NCBI RefSeq assembly: GCF_001552595.1
Contig: NZ_BCRM01000001.1
Span: 372,001-436,000 of the forward strand
Length of the DNA stretch: 64,000 nucleotides
Direction of reading: 5' to 3'
DNA from: Rhodococcus erythropolis NBRC 15567
GTDB taxonomy: Bacteria; Actinomycetota; Actinomycetes; Mycobacteriales; Mycobacteriaceae
The notes under the pieces are model-generated. The model ran no database searches, was not told the DNA's origin, and worked only from the letters and a program-made list of their open reading frames with translations. Every line of letters begins with the position of its first letter. Position 1 is the first letter of the stretch. The translations under genes were made by a program, and so were the position numbers. This document shows, piece by piece, positions 34,530 through 43,414 of the stretch.

Positions 34530-35552
34530 ATGAAGTTGAAAACGCGACCCGGTTACCTATCGAGGCTGGGAGCTTCGCTGCTGGTCAGTGTCGTTGCCCT
34601 GACTGCGGCCGCCTGTAGCTCGAGTGAGGCGGGACCGACGACGGAACCTGCCGAGGGAACGCGTGTTGTGTCCCACGAATTCGGTGAGACGTCGGTTTCA
34701 GGCGACCTCGGGCGAATTGTCTCCCTCGACGAATACGCCGCACTCGGTCTCCTTGCCGTCGGCATCACCCCTGACGTGGTCTTCACGTCGTGGGGATCGG
34801 AGATCGGCCAGGACATCTTGGCGTCAGCGGGTACCGAGGTGGTCACGGTGCCGCCGCTCGGTGCACCCCCGATCGAGCAGGTCCTCGCCCAGGATCCTGG
34901 ACTGGTCATCTTCACGTCGATGGGCGATCGGAGCTACTACGACTCCCTCGCGTCGACCGTCCCCACAGTGCCGGTCCCGGCCGTCACAACTCCGTGGCGT
35001 GAGAATCTTGCCTTCTTCGGACGCGCTTTTGATCGTCAGTCGATTGCCGACAAGTTGACTGTCGCTTTGGAGAGCAAGATCGCTGACGTCTCTGCTCGGT
35101 CCGGTGGTGAAGCGAACACCGTGTCGGTGTTGATGAGCAGTTCTGGAATCCTTGCCACCACCACCGAGCAGGCGCCGCCGTCGTTGCTGTTGGCGGAGAG
35201 CGGCTTCGGGCGTCCGGAATCCCAGCGAGCGAATGCCGCTGGAGGACTGCCGTATGCGCCCCTGTCCGACGAGGCGATCCCGGCGCAGGATGCTCGGATC
35301 GTAGCCGTGTTCGACGAGGGCGTGTACGAGTTCGGCAAGGTTGCCGGTGTTCCCGGGTTCTCGAGTCTTTCAGCGGTGCAGGAGAACCGAGTGGCCAAGG
35401 TCAACGGAGACATGTGGCTCGCCACTCATCCCTTCGCCACTTTCTGGATGATCGAGGACATGGATGCCATGGTTGCCGGCAATCTGACCGGCACCGGAAC
35501 CGAAGCTGTTGCCGCGACGCGCTATCAGGAATTCACGGCGCTGACGGCATGA
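34530..35552 (+). CDS. Fe(III)-siderophore-type substrate-binding lipoprotein
   Basis: A 340-residue periplasmic-binding protein of the FecB/FepB/FhuD type with a lipobox TAAAC (C29). The early VSHEFGETSVSGDLGRIVSLDEYAALGLLAVGITPD block is diagnostic of the ferric-siderophore family. It is the first gene of an operon with a multicopper oxidase (ATGA overlap), a cupredoxin and two ABC half-transporters. It probably delivers a ferric chelate to those transporters. Confidence 0.86.
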   Translation: MKLKTRPGYLSRLGASLLVSVVALTAAACSSSEAGPTTEPAEGTRVVSHEFGETSVSGDLGRIVSLDEYAALGLLAVGITPDVVFTSWGSEIGQDILASAGTEVVTVPPLGAPPIEQVLAQDPGLVIFTSMGDRSYYDSLASTVPTVPVPAVTTPWRENLAFFGRAFDRQSIADKLTVALESKIADVSARSGGEANTVSVLMSSSGILATTTEQAPPSLLLAESGFGRPESQRANAAGGLPYAPLSDEAIPAQDARIVAVFDEGVYEFGKVAGVPGFSSLSAVQENRVAKVNGDMWLATHPFATFWMIEDMDAMVAGNLTGTGTEAVAATRYQEFTALTA

Positions 35553-37096
35553 GTTCGAGTGCGTTGAGTCGGCGCCTGGCTCTGCGATGGGGAGCGGTGA
35601 CTCTCGGCTCTGCGGCTTTGGGTTCTGTGGCACTGAGTGCGTGCAGTCGTGGCTCGGCGAACGAAACCAGTTCTGAGATTTCACCGTTCGACGACGAAGT
35701 ACGTGCTGCCGAACAGGCGAGAATTCGTAGCGGGCACACAGTCCAACGGAATCTGACAGCTGCACCGGCTCGGGTGAGTCTGGGCGCCAGAGGGGTGGAC
35801 ACATGGTCGTACGGTGCAGAAGCGGTGGGTCCGGAGATTCGAATCTCCAAGGGAGACCGACTCAACGTTCGGTTGCAGAACGACCTTCCGACGGAGACCT
35901 CGGTGCACTGGCACGGCATTGCGGTCCGCAACGACATGGACGGTGTCCCACCGGTCACCCAGGAACGAATCCGACCAGGTGCCGAGTTCACCTACGACTT
36001 CGTGGCCCCGGATCACGGAACATATTGGTACCACTCCCATTCAGGATTGCAGGCCGATCGAGGGCTATTCGGTGCACTCGTGGTCGAGGACCCGAACGAC
36101 CGGACCGGAGCCGACGAGGACGTCGTCATCGTGATCGACGACTGGCTCGACGGGCTGGGAACAACCCCGGATGCAGTGCTTCGCGCATTGTCACCGGACG
36201 TGCAGGGAGGACACCACGGGCACGGCGGAGCTCCACCGGAAGTCGATGATGCAGAGATTGATTCTGCCGCAGAACTTCTCGCCAGCGGTCACGGTAATTC
36301 CGAGGCGCTCGATGGAATGGCAACGCACATCACGTATCCACTGCACCTGATCAACGGACGGCCTGTGGAAGATCCCTTTGTCGTCAGTGCAGCGGCCGGA
36401 ACACGGCTTCGATTGCGGGTGATCAATGCCGGGGCGGAGACTCCGTACCGTTTCTCTGTCGCCGGGCACGAGTTGACCGTTGTCAGTGCTGACGGGCAGG
36501 ACATCGCCTACACAGCCGGAGACGAGATTCTGATCGCACCCGCGCAGCGATACGACGTATTGGTGACGGTGCAGTCCGGTTCGTGGCCTATCGCCGCGAA
36601 GGTGGAAGGAAAGCCAGGTGGCGCCGCGTGCCTGCTTCGGACACCGGATTCGGTTGCGAGCGTCGACCTGACTTCTCCTGCAGTGCTGTCAGGGTCCGGC
36701 GGCCGACTCGTTCTGGAACCGACGCTTCGACCGTCGGGCGCGTGGGAACAGAGGGTGCCGGATCGTGAGTATTCAGTTGATCTCATCCAGGCCGGGGATC
36801 GATACGTCTGGGGAATGGCGGGCACCGATGTGGGTCGGTTGATCATGAAGCAGGGCGAGCGAATACGAATCGTCATGAACAACAACACCGATATGTGGCA
36901 TCCGATGCACACCCACGGGCACACCTTCTCGGTTCCCTCGTACGGCGGGCTTCGCCGAGACACCGTGATCGTGCTTCCGCGTGCACAATTGGCGATCGAC
37001 TTCGACGCCGACAATCCAGGACGGTGGATGTTCCACTGTCACAACGCGTACCACTTCGAGGCCGGGATGACTGCCGACCTCCACTACGTTCGATGA
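35549..37096 (+). CDS. Multicopper oxidase lipoprotein (probable ferroxidase or cuprous oxidase), iron operon copy
   Basis: A 515-residue three-domain multicopper oxidase. Copper-binding motifs are HWHG (120-123), HSH (162-164), the C-terminal HPMHTHGH block, and HCH (496-498) with H502 and the axial M507. An RR-containing leader ends in a lipobox with C32. Its ATG overlaps the stop of the binding-protein gene. A His-rich insert GGHHGHGG sits between domains 2 and 3. It is strongly similar throughout to the oxidase at 43415-45004. The likely activity is Fe(II) or Cu(I) oxidation at the outer face of the membrane; the substrate is inferred from the operon. Confidence 0.88.
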   Translation: MSSSALSRRLALRWGAVTLGSAALGSVALSACSRGSANETSSEISPFDDEVRAAEQARIRSGHTVQRNLTAAPARVSLGARGVDTWSYGAEAVGPEIRISKGDRLNVRLQNDLPTETSVHWHGIAVRNDMDGVPPVTQERIRPGAEFTYDFVAPDHGTYWYHSHSGLQADRGLFGALVVEDPNDRTGADEDVVIVIDDWLDGLGTTPDAVLRALSPDVQGGHHGHGGAPPEVDDAEIDSAAELLASGHGNSEALDGMATHITYPLHLINGRPVEDPFVVSAAAGTRLRLRVINAGAETPYRFSVAGHELTVVSADGQDIAYTAGDEILIAPAQRYDVLVTVQSGSWPIAAKVEGKPGGAACLLRTPDSVASVDLTSPAVLSGSGGRLVLEPTLRPSGAWEQRVPDREYSVDLIQAGDRYVWGMAGTDVGRLIMKQGERIRIVMNNNTDMWHPMHTHGHTFSVPSYGGLRRDTVIVLPRAQLAIDFDADNPGRWMFHCHNAYHFEAGMTADLHYVR

Positions 37097-37106
37097 GGAG
37101 AGCAGA

Positions 37107-37454
37107 ATGTCAGTTCGCACCGGGTTGACCACATTGATCGCTGTTGCAGCGGTGTTCACGCTGACGTCGTGCGGAGGTGAATCACAGGGTTCCACCGAGC
37201 AAGCGCCGGTCGAGATCTCGGTGAAGAACCTTGCGTACGCACCGAACTCCGTCACTGTGCACACAGGACAGACGGTCACGTGGATTTTCGAGGACCAGGG
37301 AATGCCGCACGATGTCGTGTTCGCCGAGTTGGGGATCAAGAGCGATCTCCAAGGAAGCGGAACCTACAGTCAGACCTTCGACAAAGCCGGAACGTTCACC
37401 TACACGTGCACACCACATCCGAACATGACCGGCACGATCATCGTCGAAGGGTGA
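37107..37454 (+). CDS. Cupredoxin (plastocyanin/amicyanin-like) lipoprotein, iron operon copy
   Basis: A 115-residue blue-copper protein. The lipobox is LTSC (C22) and the copper ligands are H68 (GMPHD), C101, H104 and M107 (CTPHPNM). It lies 10 nt downstream of the oxidase, its probable electron partner. It resembles the cupredoxins of the amine-dehydrogenase cluster. Confidence 0.88.
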   Translation: MSVRTGLTTLIAVAAVFTLTSCGGESQGSTEQAPVEISVKNLAYAPNSVTVHTGQTVTWIFEDQGMPHDVVFAELGIKSDLQGSGTYSQTFDKAGTFTYTCTPHPNMTGTIIVEG

Positions 37455-37462
37455 GTAACTCG

Positions 37463-39265
37463 ATGACAGTGAAGGAGACTGTGGCCTTCGAAGACTCGCC
37501 TGGTCTGGTCGACCGAGACGCTTTGGGTCGCATGATCGCTCCCGTGAGAAATCGCCTGCTCCTGGGTGCGGGTTTGTCGGCGCTGTCGGTGCCGCTACGA
37601 TTCCTGCCCTACGTTTCGGTGGTCGAGATCGCGCGGGTGCTCCTGACCGACTCGTCGTTGAACCTGGTCTGGCTGTGGGCCGCAATCGGTGCAGCGGGCA
37701 CAATTCTCGGTTTTGTCGTCTACAACGCAGCGCTGACCGTGTGCCACACCGCCGACGCGCATTTCAAATACTCGATCCGCTCGCGTATCGCTCGGCATCT
37801 GTCCCGAGTTCCTCTGGGGTGGTTTGCAAATGGTGGCACCGGTGAAGTGAAGCAGGCGATGACCGACGACGTGAAGCGGATGCATCTTCTCGTCGCTCAC
37901 CTTCCCGCCGACGTGGTACCCGCGATCCTGTCGCCGATAGTGGCCCTGATCTATCTGGTGGCGATGGACTGGAAGTTCAGCCTGATCTTGGTCGGCTACA
38001 TCGGAGTGTGTCTAGCTCTTGCCGCGCCGTCGATGCGCAGAGCCTATCGAACGAACGTCGACTCGTGGAATCTTGCGATGTCGACATTGACCTCTGCGAC
38101 AGTAGAACTGGGCGACGGTATCGAGGTTGTCAAGACGTACGGGAGTGGGAGTCGCGCATTCGCGCGCTACTCGAGCGCTGTCGATTCGATGGTTGCGGTG
38201 TGCGTGCGCTGGATGTCGGGGATGGGAAGGCCGGTGGTCGCGATGTCGATCCTCCTCTCACCGGCGGTACTCATCGTGGTCATCACGGCGACGGGAACTG
38301 CAATGTTGTCCGGGGGTTGGATTACCCCGGTAGCTCTTGTTGCCTTTCTGGTCGTCGGAATCGGTGTTCCGTCGTCGGTTCTGCACATGGGAACGATGGC
38401 CAACCTCTACCGCGAAGGCCAACTGGGAGCGACTCACGTCGAGAGCATCCTCGGCGAACCAGAGCTGGCCGAACCTCAGGATGCAGTGCCTGCTCGCAGC
38501 ACTTTGGTCGAATTCGACAGCGTCGGCTTCGAATACACCACTGGGCAGCGCGTCCTCGAGAACATCTCCTTCGAGATGCCACCGGGCACCGTGACCGCGA
38601 TCGTTGGCCCCTCCGGCTCCGGAAAGACCACTTTGGCGCGTCTACTTCCGCGGTTCTGGGACGTGACGGACGGGTCTATTCGACTGGGCGGAAGCGATTT
38701 ACGAGATCAGTCCAGTCGTGAAGTCTTGAGATCGATGGCCATCGTCTTCCAAGATGTTGTGCTCCTGCGGGACAGCGTGCGCGAGAATATTCGGCTCGGT
38801 CGACCGGATGCAACGGATCTGGAAGTGGAGACAGCGGCGAGGCGGGCGCAGATTCACGACGTGATCATGCGACTGCCGGACGGGTATGACACCGAGATCG
38901 GTGGTGGTTCGGGCGGTGAGCTGTCGGGTGGGGAGAAGCAACGCCTGACGATCGCCCGCGCCATCCTTCAGAACCCGCCGATCGTCATCCTGGACGAGGC
39001 GACTTCGCAGGCCGATCCCCACAGTGAATCGGCCGTTCAACGCGCACTGGGCGAGATCAGTGCAGACGGCGGCACCCTGATGGTGATCGCTCATCGACTG
39101 CACACCGTCCGATACGCAGATCAGATACTCGTTCTCGACGCCGGACGGATCGTGGAAAAAGGTACGCACGAACAGTTGTCGGCGCTCGGCGGAACCTACG
39201 CGCGGATGTGGGCGCTCCAGAACCCCCTCGTCGAAGACATATCTCCGCGAAAGGCGCTGCAATGA
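37463..39265 (+). CDS. ABC half-transporter, IrtA/IrtB-like (fused membrane and ATPase domains)
   Basis: A 600-residue type IV-fold half-transporter with six membrane segments (about 30-310) and a C-terminal ATPase with GPSGSGKTT, LSGGEKQR and DEATSQAD. IrtAB-type siderophore importers have this layout. It lacks the N-terminal siderophore-interacting reductase domain of IrtA. The ATG at 37463 is preferred; a GTG at 37451 overlapping the cupredoxin stop is an alternative. Its stop overlaps the start of the next half-transporter, and the two should form a heterodimer. Confidence 0.85.
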   Translation: MTVKETVAFEDSPGLVDRDALGRMIAPVRNRLLLGAGLSALSVPLRFLPYVSVVEIARVLLTDSSLNLVWLWAAIGAAGTILGFVVYNAALTVCHTADAHFKYSIRSRIARHLSRVPLGWFANGGTGEVKQAMTDDVKRMHLLVAHLPADVVPAILSPIVALIYLVAMDWKFSLILVGYIGVCLALAAPSMRRAYRTNVDSWNLAMSTLTSATVELGDGIEVVKTYGSGSRAFARYSSAVDSMVAVCVRWMSGMGRPVVAMSILLSPAVLIVVITATGTAMLSGGWITPVALVAFLVVGIGVPSSVLHMGTMANLYREGQLGATHVESILGEPELAEPQDAVPARSTLVEFDSVGFEYTTGQRVLENISFEMPPGTVTAIVGPSGSGKTTLARLLPRFWDVTDGSIRLGGSDLRDQSSREVLRSMAIVFQDVVLLRDSVRENIRLGRPDATDLEVETAARRAQIHDVIMRLPDGYDTEIGGGSGGELSGGEKQRLTIARAILQNPPIVILDEATSQADPHSESAVQRALGEISADGGTLMVIAHRLHTVRYADQILVLDAGRIVEKGTHEQLSALGGTYARMWALQNPLVEDISPRKALQ

Positions 39266-40995
39266 TTCGAGACCTGGACGAAATCCTCGGGCGCGACAAT
39301 GGGATGCGAGGTCAGATAGCAGGTTTCACGCTCGCCGGGATACTCGAGGGTGTCGTCTTTGCACTGATGATTCCGATCCTGAAAGCGGTGGTTCGCGGCG
39401 ATTACGACGCCGCAGTTCCGTGGGTTGTCACGGCTGCTCTCGTGGCGGTGGCCTGTGGCGCCGTACGGTGGATCGCCGAGAATCGGGCGTACCGCATCGG
39501 AATCGAGGGTTTTGCCGGTGGAATCATGCATCGCCTCGGTGAGCACTTGGTGCAGGTTCCGCTCGGGTGGTTCAGCAAGGCAAACCGTGGAGCGTTCACT
39601 CGCCTGGTCACCGAGGGCACGGCTATCTTGATGAGCATCCCGGGAATGATCATCGCGCAACTCGTCACCGTCACGGTGACTCCAGCGACAGTGGCGATCG
39701 CTGTCTTGTTTGTGGACTGGCGACTGTCTCTCGCGATGGTCGTCTTCGTTCCACTGGGGATTCGGGCTTACCGCAACGTGCAACGGGCGGTTGTTCCCGA
39801 ATACGAGGCGATCGGCAAGAGCGAATCCGAGTTGGCATCGCGCGTCGTCGAATATGCACAGGCGCAGCAAGTTCTACGTTCGGCCGGTAAGAGTGGCGAA
39901 GGCTGGACTCGGTTGGACGAAGCTCTTGTGTCCAACCGGGACGCACACCTGCAGGAAATCGGATCGGTCGACAAGTATCTGCTGCGCTTCATGATCGTCG
40001 TTCAGGTTGCCTTTCTCACCGTCCTGGTTCTGGCGGCACTGCTGGTCACCACCGGGTCCATCGACACAGCAAGCGTGATCGTTGTTCTCGTGTTGGCCGT
40101 GAGGTTCGTGGAGCCGATGCAAATGCTCGCAGGATTCGGTGAAGGTATCTCACTGGCCCGGGTGTCGCTCGGATCTGTCCGAGAGATGATCGATGTACCG
40201 GTGCTGGCGGAGCCTGAGGTGCCGAAAGAGCCTACCTCGTATGATATTCGGTTCGATTCGGTCTCCTTCGGCTACGGCCCGGATCGCGTGATTCGTAACG
40301 TGAGCCTCGAATTCCCGGACTGCTCGGTCACTGCTCTGGTCGGTCCTTCCGGTTCCGGAAAGACAACTCTGGTTCGGCTGATCTCCAGATTCTGGGACGT
40401 CGACGAAGGTGCGGTATCCATCGGGGGGGCCGATGTTCGCGACATCGGAACGAGAGCATTGATGTCTCGGATATCGACTGTCTCACAGCAGGTTTACCTG
40501 TTCGACGGAACCATCCTGGAGAACGTTCGGTTGGCGAGACCGGATGCCACCGAGTCGGAGGTCCGTCAAGCAGTGGTGGATTCCAGGCTAGGCGAAGTGA
40601 TCGACCGTTTGCCGAGCGGTGAGGAGACCAGGGTAGGTGAAGGCGGATCACTGCTGTCCGGCGGTGAACGTCAGCGGGTCTCGATTGCGCGGGCATTCCT
40701 CAAGGACACTCCGATTGTTCTTCTCGATGAAGCGACTTCCGCCCTCGACGGAGAGAACGAAGTCGCCATCACCGAGGCAATTCACCGATTGGCCCGTGGT
40801 CGAACGGTGGTGATCATCGCTCATCGCCTGTCGACTATTCAGGGAGCAGATCGCATCGTCTACCTCGAAGCCGGAGGGGTGGAGGAGGTCGGTTCCCACG
40901 AAGACCTGATCGCGCGAGGTGGAAAGTACTCGGATCTGTGGGCCGAGCGCAGTGGCGCGGAGGGATGGAGGATCGACCGAGCACTCGAGCCATGA
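39262..40995 (+). CDS. ABC half-transporter, IrtB-like partner
   Basis: A 577-residue half-transporter with six membrane segments and an ATPase carrying GPSGSGKTT, LSGGERQR and DEATSALD. Start ATG 39262 overlaps the previous stop (ATGA), giving equal expression of the two halves. Together with the binding protein it should import a ferric siderophore; export of a siderophore or heme is an alternative, since the fold is shared with exporters. Confidence 0.86.
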   Translation: MIRDLDEILGRDNGMRGQIAGFTLAGILEGVVFALMIPILKAVVRGDYDAAVPWVVTAALVAVACGAVRWIAENRAYRIGIEGFAGGIMHRLGEHLVQVPLGWFSKANRGAFTRLVTEGTAILMSIPGMIIAQLVTVTVTPATVAIAVLFVDWRLSLAMVVFVPLGIRAYRNVQRAVVPEYEAIGKSESELASRVVEYAQAQQVLRSAGKSGEGWTRLDEALVSNRDAHLQEIGSVDKYLLRFMIVVQVAFLTVLVLAALLVTTGSIDTASVIVVLVLAVRFVEPMQMLAGFGEGISLARVSLGSVREMIDVPVLAEPEVPKEPTSYDIRFDSVSFGYGPDRVIRNVSLEFPDCSVTALVGPSGSGKTTLVRLISRFWDVDEGAVSIGGADVRDIGTRALMSRISTVSQQVYLFDGTILENVRLARPDATESEVRQAVVDSRLGEVIDRLPSGEETRVGEGGSLLSGGERQRVSIARAFLKDTPIVLLDEATSALDGENEVAITEAIHRLARGRTVVIIAHRLSTIQGADRIVYLEAGGVEEVGSHEDLIARGGKYSDLWAERSGAEGWRIDRALEP

Positions 40996-41020
40996 GCAAA
41001 CCGTGTGGTTTGATCGACGA

Positions 41021-41710
41021 ATGGACGAAGCTGCTGCAGATCCAGTGAAACCGCCGCGCAAGCGCAGGTGGCCTCGTTGGGTCGCAGGCATTGCGGTGCT
41101 CGGAGCAGTTGTCTACGCGGGCTCGATCGTGTGGATCTCCGTGGCGTCGGCCGGACATACGTCAGACGCCGCCGATGCTCCCGACGCTCCGGTTGTGATC
41201 GTGCTGGGCGCGCAGATCAAGGACGGTGAGCCGATGGCTTTCCTGAAAGGGCGGCTGGACGCAGCAGTCGAACTGGTGGAAGCGGGAAAGGCTAAAGCGG
41301 TCCTCGTCTCCGGCGACGCGAACGGCGGCTCGGGTGACGAGATCGCGGCGATGACGAACTACCTGGTGGAGCAGGGAATAGATGAGCGTCGCATCGTGGG
41401 GGATCCGTACGGCCTCGACACCTATGACACCTGCTTTCGGGCCATACATACGTATGGGGCGACCAAGGCGTTGATCGTCACTCAGGGGTATCACGTGCCC
41501 CGCGCTGTTGCGTTGTGCCGAGACGTCGGCATCGACGCAGACGGTGTGAACAGCGATTGCGGGTGCGCAACTCCGACGCTGATCAAGAACGCCGCGCGGG
41601 AGTGGGTTCTTGCCAAGCCCAAGGCAGCGCTGGACATGCTCTGGAGTCGGGACGCAAAGGTGACGTCGCCGTCGGAGGACTCGGTCCAGGTGGCGCTGTC
41701 GATTCCCTGA
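41021..41710 (+). CDS. YdcF/SanA-like (DUF218) membrane protein
   Basis: A 229-residue protein with one N-terminal membrane anchor (about 19-38) and a DUF218 domain (VVIVLGAQIKDGEPMAF, KAKAVLVSGDANGG, DTYDTCFRAIHTYG, VTQGYHVPRAVALCRD). SanA-type proteins affect envelope barrier function. It follows the half-transporter by 25 nt, so it may be the last gene of the iron operon. The start at 41021 has a weak ribosome-binding site. Confidence 0.78.
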   Translation: MDEAAADPVKPPRKRRWPRWVAGIAVLGAVVYAGSIVWISVASAGHTSDAADAPDAPVVIVLGAQIKDGEPMAFLKGRLDAAVELVEAGKAKAVLVSGDANGGSGDEIAAMTNYLVEQGIDERRIVGDPYGLDTYDTCFRAIHTYGATKALIVTQGYHVPRAVALCRDVGIDADGVNSDCGCATPTLIKNAAREWVLAKPKAALDMLWSRDAKVTSPSEDSVQVALSIP

Positions 41711-41737
41711 CGCGGGGTGAGTGCGCACGGTTTCTGT

Positions 41738-41781
41738 CGAGTGAACACACGCTCCGGAGAGTCGGGGCGTGTGTTCACTCG
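41738..41781. terminator. Bidirectional hairpin terminator between the two copper-protein modules
   Basis: CGAGTGAACACACGC (41738-41752) and GCGTGTGTTCACTCG (41767-41781) are perfect 15-bp arms around a 14-nt loop, between the plus-strand iron operon and the minus-strand amine operon. Confidence 0.75.
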
Positions 41782-41805
41782 AGGTGAAGGGTGCTAGCTC
41801 GACAG

Positions 41806-42642
41806 TCAGATCAGTGCTGCGGCGGCGAATGCTCCCAGTGCGATCAATGCCGCGCCGGTGACGCTCTGCACGCGACGGTCCACGACGCACATGATCGAGA
41901 GGAATCCCGGCATCGAGCCACCACGCTTGGTGTGCACGATTGCCGCGAGGCTGGGCATGCAGCGGCCAAGGGATACGACCGTGAACAGCGCCGCCCCGAG
42001 AGCCGGTGAACCCGAAGCCATGACGCCGAGTGCCAGGAGGTAGTACGCACTCGAGCGGATGAAGATCAGAAATCCCGGACCGATGATCGCGCCGAAGATC
42101 AGCGAGACTTTCCAGGGCGCCATTGTGCGGCGCAGATGGCGCGGAAGCTGTTGGCGCCGCATCGGAGTCGGCATCCTCACTGCACCCAACTCGTGCAGCC
42201 CGTACGCAACCGCGACGACGGCCCAGATGCCCAGTGCCCAGCTGATCGGGATGTACCCGGACATCGCCGCACCGAGAGCGCCGATCAATGCCCCGGTGAC
42301 GGCTCCCGTCGTGACCGAACCCAGAGCGTGCCAGCCGAGTCGGCGGACGGGAGTCGAGGATCCCTTCCGATCTACCTGCTTCGGCGCGGCAACAACTCCG
42401 GCGACGGACATTCCGCAGGTCGACCAGTTCGCAGCCAGCGACGTAACCAGTCCGGCGCCGATAACAGCTGTGGTCAAAGCTGTTGTCGCAGATGGCGTGG
42501 CCACGAGTGCGAGGCCGGCACCCGCAGCAGCGCCCGCCGCGACGAGGCTGACACGGGTCGCGGTGCCGACCGAGCCTTGAAGGGTCGGCCGGATGTCAGG
42601 GACATCGGTCTGCAGTGGGCCGTGTGAGAGAACAGTAGTCAT
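41806..42642 (-). CDS. Membrane protein with two intramembrane cysteines (possible MauF/CcdA-like)
   Basis: A 278-residue protein with about six or seven membrane segments. Two cysteines are within or beside membrane helices (C76 in NWSTCGMSVAG and C228 in SLGRCMPSL), resembling the redox pair of CcdA/DsbD and of MauF in methylamine-dehydrogenase clusters. C252 is a third. It is the last gene of the amine operon, 74 nt after the second cupredoxin. I infer a role in moving thiol electrons for disulfide formation in the MauA-like subunit. The family assignment is uncertain. Confidence 0.55.
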   Translation of the reverse strand: MTTVLSHGPLQTDVPDIRPTLQGSVGTATRVSLVAAGAAAGAGLALVATPSATTALTTAVIGAGLVTSLAANWSTCGMSVAGVVAAPKQVDRKGSSTPVRRLGWHALGSVTTGAVTGALIGALGAAMSGYIPISWALGIWAVVAVAYGLHELGAVRMPTPMRRQQLPRHLRRTMAPWKVSLIFGAIIGPGFLIFIRSSAYYLLALGVMASGSPALGAALFTVVSLGRCMPSLAAIVHTKRGGSMPGFLSIMCVVDRRVQSVTGAALIALGAFAAAALI

Positions 42643-42670
42643 CAGATCCTCCGAAGTGTTTGTGGTTCAG

Positions 42671-42711
42671 GAAAAGTGTTGAGCCGAAGTCGCAGCGAAA
42701 AGTGATGAGCC
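42671..42711. repeat. Imperfect 15-bp direct repeat ahead of the MauF-like gene
   Basis: GAAAAGTGTTGAGCC (42671-42685) and GAAAAGTGATGAGCC (42697-42711) differ at one base, with a 26-nt period. They fill most of the gap between the cupredoxin and membrane-protein genes. No function is evident. Confidence 0.6.
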
Positions 42712-42716
42712 AGAGT

Positions 42717-43040
42717 TCACAGCACTGTGATGACGCCGATCATGTACGGGTGGACGGAGCACGAATATTCGTAGACTCCGACACTTTCGAACGTGTGCCG
42801 GAACGTTCCGTCTCCGGTGATACCACTGTCGAACAGGCCGGGTGATTCCACATGATGCAGGAGTCCACCGTCGTCGAAGCGCCACTCGACGGTGCCGCCG
42901 TGTTCCACGGTGACGTCCATCGGGCTGAACTGAACATTGCTGATCTCGACCACCACGTCGGGGACGGGATCTTCTGTGCCGCAAGCTGGGACACACGTCG
43001 CCGCGACAGCGAGGCCGAAGCCGACGATCCACCTCCTCAC
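42717..43040 (-). CDS. Cupredoxin lipoprotein 2 of the amine operon
   Basis: A 107-residue cupredoxin with a lipobox VPAC (C20) and copper ligands H62 or H63, C94, H97 and M100 (CSVHPYM). GTG 43040 shares one base with the preceding TAG stop, so it is translationally coupled to cupredoxin 1. Its sequence is less similar to the others than those are to each other, suggesting a separate partner in the electron chain. Confidence 0.85.
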   Translation of the reverse strand: MRRWIVGFGLAVAATCVPACGTEDPVPDVVVEISNVQFSPMDVTVEHGGTVEWRFDDGGLLHHVESPGLFDSGITGDGTFRHTFESVGVYEYSCSVHPYMIGVITVL

Positions 43041-43387
43041 TATTGAACGATCACGGTGCCCACCATCATCGGATGGGGCGTGCAGTGGTAGGTGAAGGTT
43101 CCGGCGTCGTCGAACGTGTACGAGAAGGTTCCCTCGGTGAGCAACTCGCTCTTCAGTTTCCCGTCGAGATCACCGTTGCCGACCACGTCGTGGGGGAGTC
43201 CGCTGTCGTCGAACTTCCATTCGACGGTCTGTCCCTTCTCGATGGTGACCGATGCCGGTGTGTACGCCATGTTCTTCACCTCGATCACGACTGCAGGTTC
43301 GTCCGACGACGCACCGGCATCACTACTGCAGGCGGTGAGGCTCAGGGCGGCGCACGCGGCCAGGAAAGCGGGAACGAGTTTCTTCAT
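43040..43387 (-). CDS. Cupredoxin lipoprotein 1 of the amine operon (amicyanin-like)
   Basis: A 115-residue blue-copper lipoprotein with C20 at the lipobox (LTAC) and ligands H66 (LPHD), C102, H105 and M108. The CTPHPMM loop is the short ligand loop of the amicyanin/pseudoazurin type. It is 27 nt after the multicopper oxidase. Amicyanin is the natural acceptor of electrons from methylamine dehydrogenase, which fits its position. Confidence 0.86.
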   Translation of the reverse strand: MKKLVPAFLAACAALSLTACSSDAGASSDEPAVVIEVKNMAYTPASVTIEKGQTVEWKFDDSGLPHDVVGNGDLDGKLKSELLTEGTFSYTFDDAGTFTYHCTPHPMMVGTVIVQ

Positions 43388-43414
43388 GAGGTGTTCTCTC
43401 CATTCTTCGACTTG

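Noticed and set aside
37280-37462. N-terminal extension of the first half-ABC transporter
   Set aside because: It overlaps the cupredoxin gene in another frame; the transporter fold begins after ATG 37463.
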